Source: an uncultured Clostridia bacterium (lineage in GTDB: Bacteria > Bacillota > Clostridia > Lachnospirales > CAG-274). Taken from it: 48,033 bases of DNA. Numbering within the stretch: position 1 is the stretch's first letter; each line of letters begins with the position of its first letter. Below are positions 27,434 to 34,605 of the stretch, piece after piece. The translations under genes and the position numbers were made by a program. Location of the stretch: assembly GCA_949948985.1 (NCBI GenBank), contig CATLIG010000016.1:1-48033 (forward strand). Direction: 5' to 3'. The notes under the pieces were generated by a model. It was not told where the DNA came from and made no database searches. It saw only the letters and a program-made list of their open reading frames with translations.

Positions 27434-29884
27434 TTATGATTTTTTTACAGCTATGCTGCCATTTTCAACATAAACAGTAACATCATCGCCGGCTTTATAT
27501 TTTCCATCAAGAATATCCTCTGCGAATAAATCCTCAATCTGATTTTGAATTGCCCGTCTTAAAGGTCTTGCTCCGTAAGTTGGGTCAAAACCTGCTTCTG
27601 ATAATTTTTCAAGAGCCTGATTTGTAATATTAATATCAATCTGCATATTTGATTTAACTCTTGACTTAAGTTCCTCAAACATTAATTTTGCTATTTTCTT
27701 AACATCTTCTTTTTCAAGAGGATGGAAAACAATAATATCGTCAATACGATTTAAAAATTCAGGTCTGAAAATACGTTTTACCTCCTCCATAACACTTTTT
27801 TTAATTTCCTCATACTCCTGTACTCCAGAATCGTCCGATTGACTGAAACCAAGCTTTTTTGGTGAGGTTATACTTCTTGCTCCCGCATTTGACGTCATTA
27901 TAATAACGGTATTCTTAAAATCAATCTTTCTTCCCTGAGCATCTGTAATATGCCCATCATCAAGTACCTGAAGAAGCATATTAAACACATCTGGATGAGC
28001 TTTTTCAATTTCATCAAAAAGTATAACTGAATAAGGTTTTCTTCTTATTTTTTCAGAGAGCTGACCGCCCTCATCATATCCGACATATCCCGGAGGAGAA
28101 CCAATAAGTTTGGATACGCTGTGCTTTTCCATATACTCGCTCATATCAACACGTATTATGGCATCATCATCACCGAAAATAACATTCGCCAAAGCTTTTG
28201 AAAGCTCTGTTTTACCAACTCCCGTAGGCCCTAAAAATAAAAATGAGCCAATAGGTCTTTTAGGATCTTTAAGACCGACACGTCCTCTTCTAACCGCTTT
28301 TGAGAGAGCTTTAACAGCCTCTTCTTGTCCAATAACCCTTTCATGCAGAATAGATTCCATATTTTTAAGGCGCTGTCCTTCTTCCTCCTGAAGACGTCTT
28401 ACAGGTATTCCTGTCCAGTTTGAAATAATATCGGCTATATCGTCCTCATCAACAACCTGAGCATCTTTATTATTTTTTGCTTCCCAGCCTGCTTTTGCTT
28501 TTTTGAGTTTTTCCTTTATTTCGTCCTGTTTCTTTTTGACATTTCCCGCTCTTTCAAATTCCTCAGTTTTAATTGCCGCCTCTTTTTCTTTTTCAAGGGA
28601 ACTTATTTCATCTTCTAATTCTTTAATATCTGGAGGCGCTGTAAATGTTTTAAGCCGTACCTTTGAAGCCGCCTCATCAAGAACATCAATCGCTTTATCA
28701 GGTAAAAATCTGTCAGAAATGTACCTGTTTGAAAGTTTAACTGATGCAACAATAGCCTTGTCTGTAATTTGAACATTATGGTGTGCCTCATATTTGTCCC
28801 TTAACCCTCTAAGCATTTCAACAGCGTCCTCTTCAGAAGGCTCAAGAATTTTAACAGGCTGAAATCTTCTTTCAAGAGCGGCGTCTTTTTCAATATATTT
28901 TCTGTATTCATTTAATGTGGTAGCTCCTATAACCTGGATTTCACCTCTGGCAAGAGAAGGTTTTAAAATATTTGAAGCGTCAATAGCTCCTTCCGCTCCT
29001 CCCGCTCCAATAATTGTATGAAGTTCATCAATAAACAAGATTACATTATGCGCCTTTTTTACTTCATCAATAATTTTTTTAATACGTTCTTCAAATTCGC
29101 CTCTGTATTTACTTCCCGCAACCATAGAAGATAAGTCAAGACAAACAACCCTTTTATTTTTAAGTGTTTCCGGAACGTCGCCTGATACAATTTTCTGAGC
29201 CAGTCCCTCAGCAATAGCCGTTTTACCGACTCCAGGGTCACCGACAAGACAAGGATTGTTTTTTGTCCTCCTGCTCAAAATCTGGATAACACGTTCAATT
29301 TCTTTATTTCTTCCTATGATTGGGTCAAATTTATTTTCTCCCGCTAAAACTGTTAAATCACGGCTAAACTTATCAAGTGTAGTTGTCTTTGAATTTTTTC
29401 TGTTGTTTTGTGCGCTTGAGTTAATAGGAGTATCATTTCCACTGTGTTCACCCTCGCCAAGCATAGATAAAATATCCTCATAAAGTCTGTTGCCGTTTAC
29501 ATTTAAAATAGCAAGAATACGTGTCGCCACACAATCGTCCTCTTTTACAATAGCAAGAAGAAGATGTTCTGTTCCAATATAAGTCGTACCCATATTGAGA
29601 GCCTCTTGAAGGCTTTTTTCCAGTATACGTTTAGTTCTTGGTGTAAAATCAATAGGCGCGTCAATGACGTTTGATTCAATTCCGATAAGCTCCCCAATTT
29701 TATCAACAACATCGTTTTCATTTACATTCTGTTGCTGTAAAGCCTTAAAAGCGACAGAATTATCCGCTCGTAAAAGACCAATAAGTAAATGTTCCGAGCC
29801 AACATAACCCTGACCCAATTCAGCGGCTGATTTACGCGCTTCTTCAATAGCCTGCTGAGCTTTTTTTGTAAATTTAATCTGCAT
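27434..29884 (-). CDS. clpC: ClpC-type AAA+ unfoldase
   Basis: ClpC unfolds substrates, including arginine-phosphorylated proteins marked by McsB, and feeds them to ClpP. The 816-residue protein has the double Clp N-domain (residues 1-150, [21 protein letters not shown]), the first AAA+ module ([33 protein letters not shown]), a middle UVR-containing coiled coil ([20 protein letters not shown]), and the second AAA+ module ([29 protein letters not shown]). It is preceded by GGAGGTTAC. It lies 315 bp after mcsB with a repeat in the gap, so it may have its own promoter as well. Confidence 0.97.
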   Translation of the reverse strand: MQIKFTKKAQQAIEEARKSAAELGQGYVGSEHLLIGLLRADNSVAFKALQQQNVNENDVVDKIGELIGIESNVIDAPIDFTPRTKRILEKSLQEALNMGTTYIGTEHLLLAIVKEDDCVATRILAILNVNGNRLYEDILSMLGEGEHSGNDTPINSSAQNNRKNSKTTTLDKFSRDLTVLAGENKFDPIIGRNKEIERVIQILSRRTKNNPCLVGDPGVGKTAIAEGLAQKIVSGDVPETLKNKRVVCLDLSSMVAGSKYRGEFEERIKKIIDEVKKAHNVILFIDELHTIIGAGGAEGAIDASNILKPSLARGEIQVIGATTLNEYRKYIEKDAALERRFQPVKILEPSEEDAVEMLRGLRDKYEAHHNVQITDKAIVASVKLSNRYISDRFLPDKAIDVLDEAASKVRLKTFTAPPDIKELEDEISSLEKEKEAAIKTEEFERAGNVKKKQDEIKEKLKKAKAGWEAKNNKDAQVVDEDDIADIISNWTGIPVRRLQEEEGQRLKNMESILHERVIGQEEAVKALSKAVRRGRVGLKDPKRPIGSFLFLGPTGVGKTELSKALANVIFGDDDAIIRVDMSEYMEKHSVSKLIGSPPGYVGYDEGGQLSEKIRRKPYSVILFDEIEKAHPDVFNMLLQVLDDGHITDAQGRKIDFKNTVIIMTSNAGARSITSPKKLGFSQSDDSGVQEYEEIKKSVMEEVKRIFRPEFLNRIDDIIVFHPLEKEDVKKIAKLMFEELKSRVKSNMQIDINITNQALEKLSEAGFDPTYGARPLRRAIQNQIEDLFAEDILDGKYKAGDDVTVYVENGSIAVKKS

Positions 29885-29960
29885 TTATGTAACCTCCCTT
29901 TTTAATTTGAATTTAACTGTAAAAATAATTATGGCAAAATAATAAAATACTTCTTTTAAC

Positions 29961-30120
29961 AAACCTGTTCTAAACCATTGCAGTATCGCCTGATAGAACT
30001 TTTTCTGTCATATTTTGCCTGATTATTTTAAAAGACTTGGAAAGTTACTGCAAAAATCAGGCTTCGTCTGACAAAAAAATCTCTCGTCAAAAATTACTAT
30101 TCAGGTTATCGAACAGGTTT
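29961..30120. repeat. Family B element between mcsB and clpC
   Basis: AAACCTGTTCTAAACC at the left and GGTTATCGAACAGGTTT at the right are inverted ends. Inside, GCCTGATT and AATCAGGC form a further stem about 45 bp apart (30017-30061). This element separates two genes that would otherwise be a tight operon, so it may fold in the mRNA and alter read-through into clpC. Confidence 0.65.
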
Positions 30121-30140
30121 AATACATCAAATTTATTAAG

Positions 30141-30176
30141 TATAGCGAAACAATAAAAATTTTATAAACCGCTATA
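30141..30176. repeat. Minimal family A inverted repeat
   Basis: TATAGCGAAACAATAAAAA and TTTTATAAACCGCTATA are short inverted ends, 36 bp in total, between the family B element and the mcsB stop codon. Confidence 0.55.
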
Positions 30177-30199
30177 GCCTGTTAATAACCGCCGATATA

Positions 30200-31234
30200 T
30201 TAAGTATTTCCAAGTTTTTCCCTTATATACTTGGCTCTCTCAATATCTCTTTCCTCTGAAGTTCCGTTTTTATTCATATATTTCATAAGGTTTCCCGGTT
30301 GAATATTCATCATTATACTGTAAATATTAGCATTTTGATTTTCAAGTTTAATTATTCCCGATGTTATACCTAACCTTAAGTCAGAAAGCAATCTCATAGC
30401 TTCTTTAGAACTTATTTTTCTGCAATTTTTCAAAATCCCGTAAGAGCGAAAAATTTTATCCTCAATATCAATTTTATGTTCGGTTAACAATTTGTTCCGA
30501 AGCATATTTTCCTGCTCCACAATCTGATTTGTAACATTTTGAAGAGCCTCTATAATTTCTTTTTCGCATTTTCCAAGAGTAACCTGATTTGAAATCTGAT
30601 AAATTCCTCCAAGAGGTTCTGAACCTTCACCGTAAATACCTCTTAAAGTCATACCAAATTTGCTTATAGCCTGACTTAAATTCTCAATTTGGTCAAACAT
30701 TTCAATAAGAGGAATATGAATCATAAAAGAAGCCCTCATACCCGTTCCTACATTAGTGATACATGATGTAAGATAACCGTAGTTTTCATCAAAAGCATAT
30801 TCTACACTTTCCTCAATAAGGTCGTCTATTTTATCAGCCGTATCCCATGCCTTTTCAAGATTATATCCTGGCAAAACCGTTTGTATGCGGATATGGTCTT
30901 CCTCATTAATCATAATTGAAATTGTTTCATCATCTTTTATAAGAACTCCCGACGGTTTATCTTTATCCAGAAAATCAGAACTTATTGAATGATTTTCAAA
31001 AAGAGCGTATTTTTCAACATCTGACTTTTCAGATATATTTATAAAATCAAAACTGTCACCAAAAGAAGTTTTTTCATTTTTTATTGAGTTTTTAACATCT
31101 TCAATAAGTTTAACAGACTGCTCTTCCGTCAGCTTACTTGAGAAAGGATATTTTTTTATATTTCTCGCAAGACGTATCCTTGAAGATATAACGATATTAT
31201 TGTCTGTTTCCAAAGAATTATACCATTTATTCAT
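30200..31234 (-). CDS. mcsB: Protein-arginine kinase McsB
   Basis: McsB phosphorylates arginine residues on misfolded proteins and on regulators, tagging them for ClpC-ClpP. The 344-residue protein has the phosphagen-kinase fold: SSRIRLARNIKKYPF near the N-terminus, the catalytic loop (VGTGMRASFMIHIPL), and GIYGEGSEPLGGIYQISNQVTLG. The C-terminal RDIERA carries the RDxxRA motif of the allosteric phospho-arginine pocket. The ATG overlaps the mcsA end by 8 bp, so McsA and McsB are translationally coupled. Confidence 0.97.
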   Translation of the reverse strand: MNKWYNSLETDNNIVISSRIRLARNIKKYPFSSKLTEEQSVKLIEDVKNSIKNEKTSFGDSFDFINISEKSDVEKYALFENHSISSDFLDKDKPSGVLIKDDETISIMINEEDHIRIQTVLPGYNLEKAWDTADKIDDLIEESVEYAFDENYGYLTSCITNVGTGMRASFMIHIPLIEMFDQIENLSQAISKFGMTLRGIYGEGSEPLGGIYQISNQVTLGKCEKEIIEALQNVTNQIVEQENMLRNKLLTEHKIDIEDKIFRSYGILKNCRKISSKEAMRLLSDLRLGITSGIIKLENQNANIYSIMMNIQPGNLMKYMNKNGTSEERDIERAKYIREKLGNT

Positions 31235-31721
31235 TAGAATCGTCTCCTTCCAAACTTTTTATTTTATCTCTTAATTTAGCCGCCTGTTCGTATTCCTCTT
31301 TTTCAACAGCCCTTTTAAGCTCGCTTTTGAGATTTTCAATTTCACGCTTAACATAAAGTTCAGCACCTGCCTTTTTAGGTATTTTACCCGAATGATATAC
31401 ACTTCCCTGAATATTTTTAAGTACAGGCACAAGATTATTTTTAAAAGCTGTATAACAATCCTCACAACCTACCTTTCCGCTTTTTTTAAACTCATCAAAG
31501 GACATTTTGCATGTTGGACACAAGTATCCATGTTTTGTATACGGAGTATTTTCCATATTTATAAAACTATCTAAAATTCCTTTAAACATAGTGTCAAAAG
31601 AAACACCGCTCTTCATTTTAACAGCACATTCGTCACAAAGATGATATTCTTTTTTCTCACCATTAATAATCTGTTGATAATAAATTGTAGCAGAATTCTT
31701 TTTACATTTTTCACACAACAT
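31227..31721 (-). CDS. mcsA: McsA, zinc-finger adaptor of McsB
   Basis: McsA activates McsB and helps deliver substrates to ClpC. I start it at the ATG at 31721 with AGGAGG upstream, giving 164 residues; the frame extends to 31802 without support and runs into a repeat. It has paired CxxC motifs (CEKC...CDEC, then CPTC...CEDC) that should bind two zinc ions, and a C-terminal UVR motif (EEYEQAAKLRDKIKSLE) of the type that binds ClpC. ctsR, which commonly precedes mcsA, is not present. A CIRCE operator lies at the promoter instead. Confidence 0.95.
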   Translation of the reverse strand: MLCEKCKKNSATIYYQQIINGEKKEYHLCDECAVKMKSGVSFDTMFKGILDSFINMENTPYTKHGYLCPTCKMSFDEFKKSGKVGCEDCYTAFKNNLVPVLKNIQGSVYHSGKIPKKAGAELYVKREIENLKSELKRAVEKEEYEQAAKLRDKIKSLEGDDSNE

Positions 31722-31816
31722 AATAAATCCTCCTATCAAACAAAACTTCTTAAAAACAATAATTTTATAAAATAAGTATTTCACAAAGAAATACATTATC
31801 AACCCATTTTAATCAA

Positions 31817-31920
31817 CTATAGCTAAATAATTAAAGAATAAACAATTAAACTTTAATAAAACTTATATAATAAGAAATTCTCCTGTTATTTCGCACTAAA
31901 AATTTTACGAATCGCTATAG
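31817..31920. repeat. Family A element in the mcsA leader
   Basis: CTATAGCTAAATAATTAAAG and the complement of the right end (CTATAGCGATTCGTAAAA) are inverted ends of about 104 bp. It lies between the predicted mcsA promoter (31940-31968) and the mcsA start, so it would be transcribed as part of the 5' leader. Confidence 0.55.
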
Positions 31921-31939
31921 TATTTCCTTAACTGTACAT

Positions 31940-31968
31940 ATTATACATCTCAATCTGTTAGCCAGCAA
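31940..31968 (-). promoter_or_regulatory. Sigma-A promoter of mcsA-mcsB
   Basis: On the minus strand TTGCTG (31963-31968) and TATAAT (31940-31945) are separated by exactly 17 bp. The -35 box lies within the CIRCE operator. The transcript would begin near 31932, giving an mcsA leader of about 210 nt. Confidence 0.7.
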
Positions 31969-31984
31969 GTCTTGTGAGTGCTAA
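31958..31984. promoter_or_regulatory. CIRCE operator (HrcA binding site)
   Basis: The consensus is TTAGCACTC-N9-GAGTGCTAA. Here the right half is perfect (GAGTGCTAA, 31976-31984), the spacer is exactly 9 bp, and the left half is TTAGCCAGC (6 of 9 matching, including TTAGC). It covers the mcsA -35 box, the position for repression. HrcA is the heat-shock repressor of groESL and dnaK operons. No CtsR heptad box was found here. Confidence 0.85.
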
Positions 31985-31992
31985 ACAAAAAC

Positions 31993-32019
31993 AAAAAAAA
32001 CACCTTTAAGAGGCATTTT
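31993..32019 (-). terminator. Terminator after the zinc-ribbon gene
   Basis: On the minus strand AAAATGCC and GGTGTTTT pair (two wobble pairs) around a TCTTAAA loop and run into T8. It lies 32 bp after the zinc-ribbon gene stop and just before the CIRCE operator, so the tmk transcript should end here and mcsA should use its own promoter. Confidence 0.6.
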
Positions 32020-32051
32020 CTTTTTATATCTAAGTTTTTCTTTGTTTTTCT

Positions 32052-32507
32052 TTATTTTTCAAATTTATATCCACATTTCACACACATATTTGAATCAGGC
32101 TCATTACCTATATTACATTTAGGACAAAACTTTAAAAATTTAATTTCACCTTCTTCTGTCATTTTATCATTATTATTTGCTTTTATTATATCTTCATCGT
32201 CTGAACAATTTTCGTCAGCAAAATTTTCTGAATTAGCCGCTTTAATATCGTCAATCTGCTTTTGAAGAATTTTAATTTTATGTTTATATACATCAATTTC
32301 TTTGCATATACGCTCAATTTCTTCTCCATTAACAGCTCCGCCTTTTTTCTTGCTGTCATAAACAAGCGTACCTATTTTCGTATACCTTTTTTTACATTCT
32401 CTGTCATAAGCCTTAATCTTTATTTCCATTTTAGCATGGTCAAAAGTATTTTTTGCATATTTGGAGAATTCCTTAAATTTATCTTGAAAATCATCTGAAA
32501 TACTCAC
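32052..32507 (-). CDS. Zinc-ribbon protein of unknown function
   Basis: I do not recognise a specific family. The 151-residue protein has a helical N-terminal half (about residues 1-90, rich in Lys/Asp/Glu, with KFKEFSKYAKNTFDHAKMEI and a YKHKIKILQKQIDDI coiled-coil stretch), an acidic linker (about 90-118), and a C-terminal zinc ribbon CPKCNIGNEPDSNMCVKCGYKF. This architecture, helices followed by a zinc ribbon, is common in small Firmicutes proteins of unknown role. It is the last gene of the tmk-yaaR group, in the place where other Firmicutes have holB. Confidence 0.75.
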   Translation of the reverse strand: MSISDDFQDKFKEFSKYAKNTFDHAKMEIKIKAYDRECKKRYTKIGTLVYDSKKKGGAVNGEEIERICKEIDVYKHKIKILQKQIDDIKAANSENFADENCSDDEDIIKANNNDKMTEEGEIKFLKFCPKCNIGNEPDSNMCVKCGYKFEK

Positions 32508-32560
32508 AATAATCCCTCCTTAAAAAATATAAAATTCAAAAAATCAAATAACCATTTACC

Positions 32561-33001
32561 CTATACAATAATATCAAGCAACAATCCCTGAATTTCATTT
32601 GTTTTGTCAAGAATTGCGATATGGTCTTTTTCTTTTTTCAAAAGTTCCTGAGCAAGTTCGTCGACATTTTTGTTAATCAGTTTAACAATACCGTATACTC
32701 TGTGCCTGCCTCTTCTGTCAAGAAAATTTTCTCGTGAAAATTCATGAGAATTTGTAACAACCTCATTTATAAAGTCAGAAATCATACTTCTGTACTTTTT
32801 CATATCTTTAATATCCATATGGTCGGCAAGCTTTTTGCCCTGAACAGAAATATCGTCCATCATATGACGAAGTTTCTGCATAATATTCTCATCCGAAACC
32901 TTATTTAAAGTAAAACTAAAATCCTGTTGATTTGTTGTTTCTTTTGTTTCTTTGATTCCGGGAAGACTTTCTATACGGGTATCTGTTATTTTTAAATCCA
33001 T
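32561..33001 (-). CDS. yaaR: YaaR-like DUF327 protein
   Basis: This 146-residue, mostly helical protein matches DUF327/YaaR. Recognisable parts are the ILKKLR-like segment (IMQKLRHMMDDISVQGKKLADHMDI), the central YRSMISDFINEVVTNSHEFSRENFLDRRGRHRVYGIVKLIN stretch and the C-terminal ELLKKEKDHIAILDKTNEIQGLLLDIIV. YaaR lies downstream of tmk in Bacillus (tmk-yaaQ-yaaR-holB), and here it follows tmk by 23 bp. Its role is not established. yaaQ, a cyclic-di-AMP receptor gene, is missing from between them. Confidence 0.85.
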   Translation of the reverse strand: MDLKITDTRIESLPGIKETKETTNQQDFSFTLNKVSDENIMQKLRHMMDDISVQGKKLADHMDIKDMKKYRSMISDFINEVVTNSHEFSRENFLDRRGRHRVYGIVKLINKNVDELAQELLKKEKDHIAILDKTNEIQGLLLDIIV

Positions 33002-33024
33002 ATTATATGCACCTCTCCTGACTT

Positions 33025-33657
33025 TTAAAAACTTTTTTGCAGCAATAAATTTTCAATATGTTCAACAATATTCCGATGTATAGTATATATATCGGCAAAA
33101 GCATCAATAGTTTTTATACGTTCAGAAAATTTTTCCGCAAGAGAAATATATCCGTAAAATACCTTTTTGTGGAAATACAAATTTTCTGACTCAATTCTGT
33201 CAAGCTCTTCCTGTTTTTTCTTTCTTTCTATACTTTGCTCCGGGTCAAGTTTAAGAAAAAATGTAATATCAGGTTCAATACCGTCTGTAGCAAAGAAATT
33301 AATAGACGAAATATTCTCAAATCCAAGCTTTCTGGCATCTCCCTGATATACAATACTTGAATCTATAAACCTGTCGCATATAACAATATCACCTTTTTTC
33401 AAAGTTGGAACAATAACCTCAGAAACAAGCTGAGCTCTAGATGCAGCATATAAAAGAGCCTCTGTTTTGGCATTCATTTTTTTATATTCTTTATCTATAA
33501 TAATGTTTCTTATTTTTTCGCTTATTACAGTTCCGCCGGGTTCTCTTGCACATACTACAGAAAACCCCTTATTCTCAAGATATTCTTTCAAAAGCCCCAA
33601 CTGCGTTGTTTTGCCGGAGCCGTCAGTTCCTTCTATAGTAATAAATAATCCTGACAT
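33025..33657 (-). CDS. tmk: Thymidylate kinase
   Basis: Tmk phosphorylates dTMP to dTDP. I start it at the ATG at 33657 (MSGLFITIEGTDGSGKTTQ), with AAAGG about 9 bp upstream; the frame continues to 33711 without support. The 210-residue protein has the P-loop EGTDGSGKT, the substrate-binding REPGGT, the DRFIDSSIVYQG motif and the lid region KKKQEELDRIE. It heads a short operon with yaaR and the zinc-ribbon gene. Confidence 0.96.
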   Translation of the reverse strand: MSGLFITIEGTDGSGKTTQLGLLKEYLENKGFSVVCAREPGGTVISEKIRNIIIDKEYKKMNAKTEALLYAASRAQLVSEVIVPTLKKGDIVICDRFIDSSIVYQGDARKLGFENISSINFFATDGIEPDITFFLKLDPEQSIERKKKQEELDRIESENLYFHKKVFYGYISLAEKFSERIKTIDAFADIYTIHRNIVEHIENLLLQKSF

Positions 33658-33700
33658 AATATTCAACCTTTCAGATATGTTAAAAGAGCTTTGATTAGTT

Positions 33701-33756
33701 GTAAAAAACAATAAAATATGGTATTTCAGCTAAATTATTTTATTGCTTTTCCGTAA
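33701..33756. repeat. Family A inverted-repeat element upstream of tmk
   Basis: GTAAAAAACAATAAAAT and ATTTTATTGCTTTTCCGTA are inverted ends of a ~56-bp element in the tmk upstream region. Confidence 0.5.
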
Positions 33757-33829
33757 AAAATCTGAATATTTCTAAAAATTATTTTTTCTATAATTAAATC
33801 AAGTCTTACATAAAAACACTTGCCTGTAA

Positions 33830-33998
33830 TAGACTTCTTTCAAAACTTCACACTTGCACAGATATCGCCAAAAAAATATTTAATTCAATGCTTCTTAACG
33901 CTTTCGACGTTTAAAAATCAAAACACCTTTAGCTAAAACATTGAATGAAATATTTTTTTGTTGGATTGACATAATTTCTTAGTTTTGAAAGAAATCTA
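33830..33998. repeat. Family C element with nested inverted repeats
   Basis: The ends TAGACTTCTTTCAAAACT and AGTTTTGAAAGAAATCTA are inverted with one mismatch in 18. Inside, 33870-33890 and 33939-33959 form a second 21-bp inverted repeat with one mismatch (AAAAAAATATTTxATTCAATG). The element is 169 bp and non-coding. The next stretch (34017-34160) holds a similar arrangement with TACAGCAAATTC/GAAATTGCTGTA ends and a related CCTTTCGCTGAAA core. Confidence 0.65.
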
Positions 33999-34206
33999 AT
34001 AACTTTCTATTTAACTTACAGCAAATTCGGAAAACTCCAAAAATAAAAAAATCTTTTTATTCAATATCCATTTAATTTTACAGTGTTTAAAAGATAAAAT
34101 GCCTTTCGCTGAAATTTTTTGAATAAAATACTTTTTATTTCTTTACAGAAATTGCTGTACATTTATTATATCATATAATTTTTCAAAAGTACAACTTAAA
34201 AATATA

Positions 34207-34248
34207 TTATTAAAAAAATAATTATTATAATAATTATTTTTTTAATAA
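34207..34248. repeat. 42-bp perfect AT palindrome
   Basis: All 21 base pairs of this palindrome match with no loop; the arms contain runs of seven A and seven T. It lies in the middle of the 948-bp tmk-sipL gap. It could serve as a bidirectional terminator or be an element core; which is unknown. Confidence 0.75.
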
Positions 34249-34361
34249 CAAAAGATTTTATGACGGATAAATCACAATTTTTATATAAATCTCCAAGCAT
34301 TAAAAAAATCAGACAATGTTGTTGAAATTACCGAATAAGTCTTTTATATTTTCCATTATAC

Positions 34362-34403
34362 AAAAAACGATTTTAAATATCAATAAAGATAATTAAAATC
34401 GTT
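34362..34403 (-). terminator. Terminator downstream of sipL
   Basis: AACGATTTTAA and TTAAAATCGTT form an 11-bp perfect stem followed on the minus strand by T6. It is about 200 bp past the sipL stop, with a family C and a family A repeat in between. Confidence 0.65.
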
Positions 34404-34431
34404 CTTTATAGAACCTCAAAAAATTTTCAGT

Positions 34432-34495
34432 GTAAAACAATAAAATAATTCTTTATATCCTCACTAATCCGAGTTTGACAGTTTATTATTTTATC
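34432..34495. repeat. Family A-like element downstream of sipL
   Basis: GTAAAACAATAAAATAATTC and GTTTATTATTTTATCAAAC are imperfect inverted ends of about 64 bp, directly next to the family C copy. Confidence 0.45.
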
Positions 34496-34497
34496 AA

Positions 34498-34590
34498 ACT
34501 TCTTTCGAAACTACGAATTACAGCAATTCCATTAAGAAAAAAATTGTTTTACCTCTGCCTAAATTGTTGTAAAGTTTTGAAAGAAATCTA
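34498..34590. repeat. Short family C element
   Basis: ACTTCTTTCGAAACT and AGTTTTGAAAGAAATCTA are inverted ends matching those of the copy at 33830-33998, in a 93-bp element just after the sipL stop codon. The interior differs from the longer copy. Confidence 0.55.
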
Positions 34591-34605
34591 TTGTTTTGTT
34601 ATTAA

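Noticed and set aside
31722..32051. CtsR box before mcsA
   Set aside because: I looked for the tandem GGTCAAA heptads on both strands and found none; the recognisable operator is CIRCE.
33720..34605. Possible small genes or an RNA gene in the long tmk-sipL gap
   Set aside because: No frame with a ribosome binding site and no tRNA-like fold was seen; the sequence is explained by repeats, a palindrome and a terminator.
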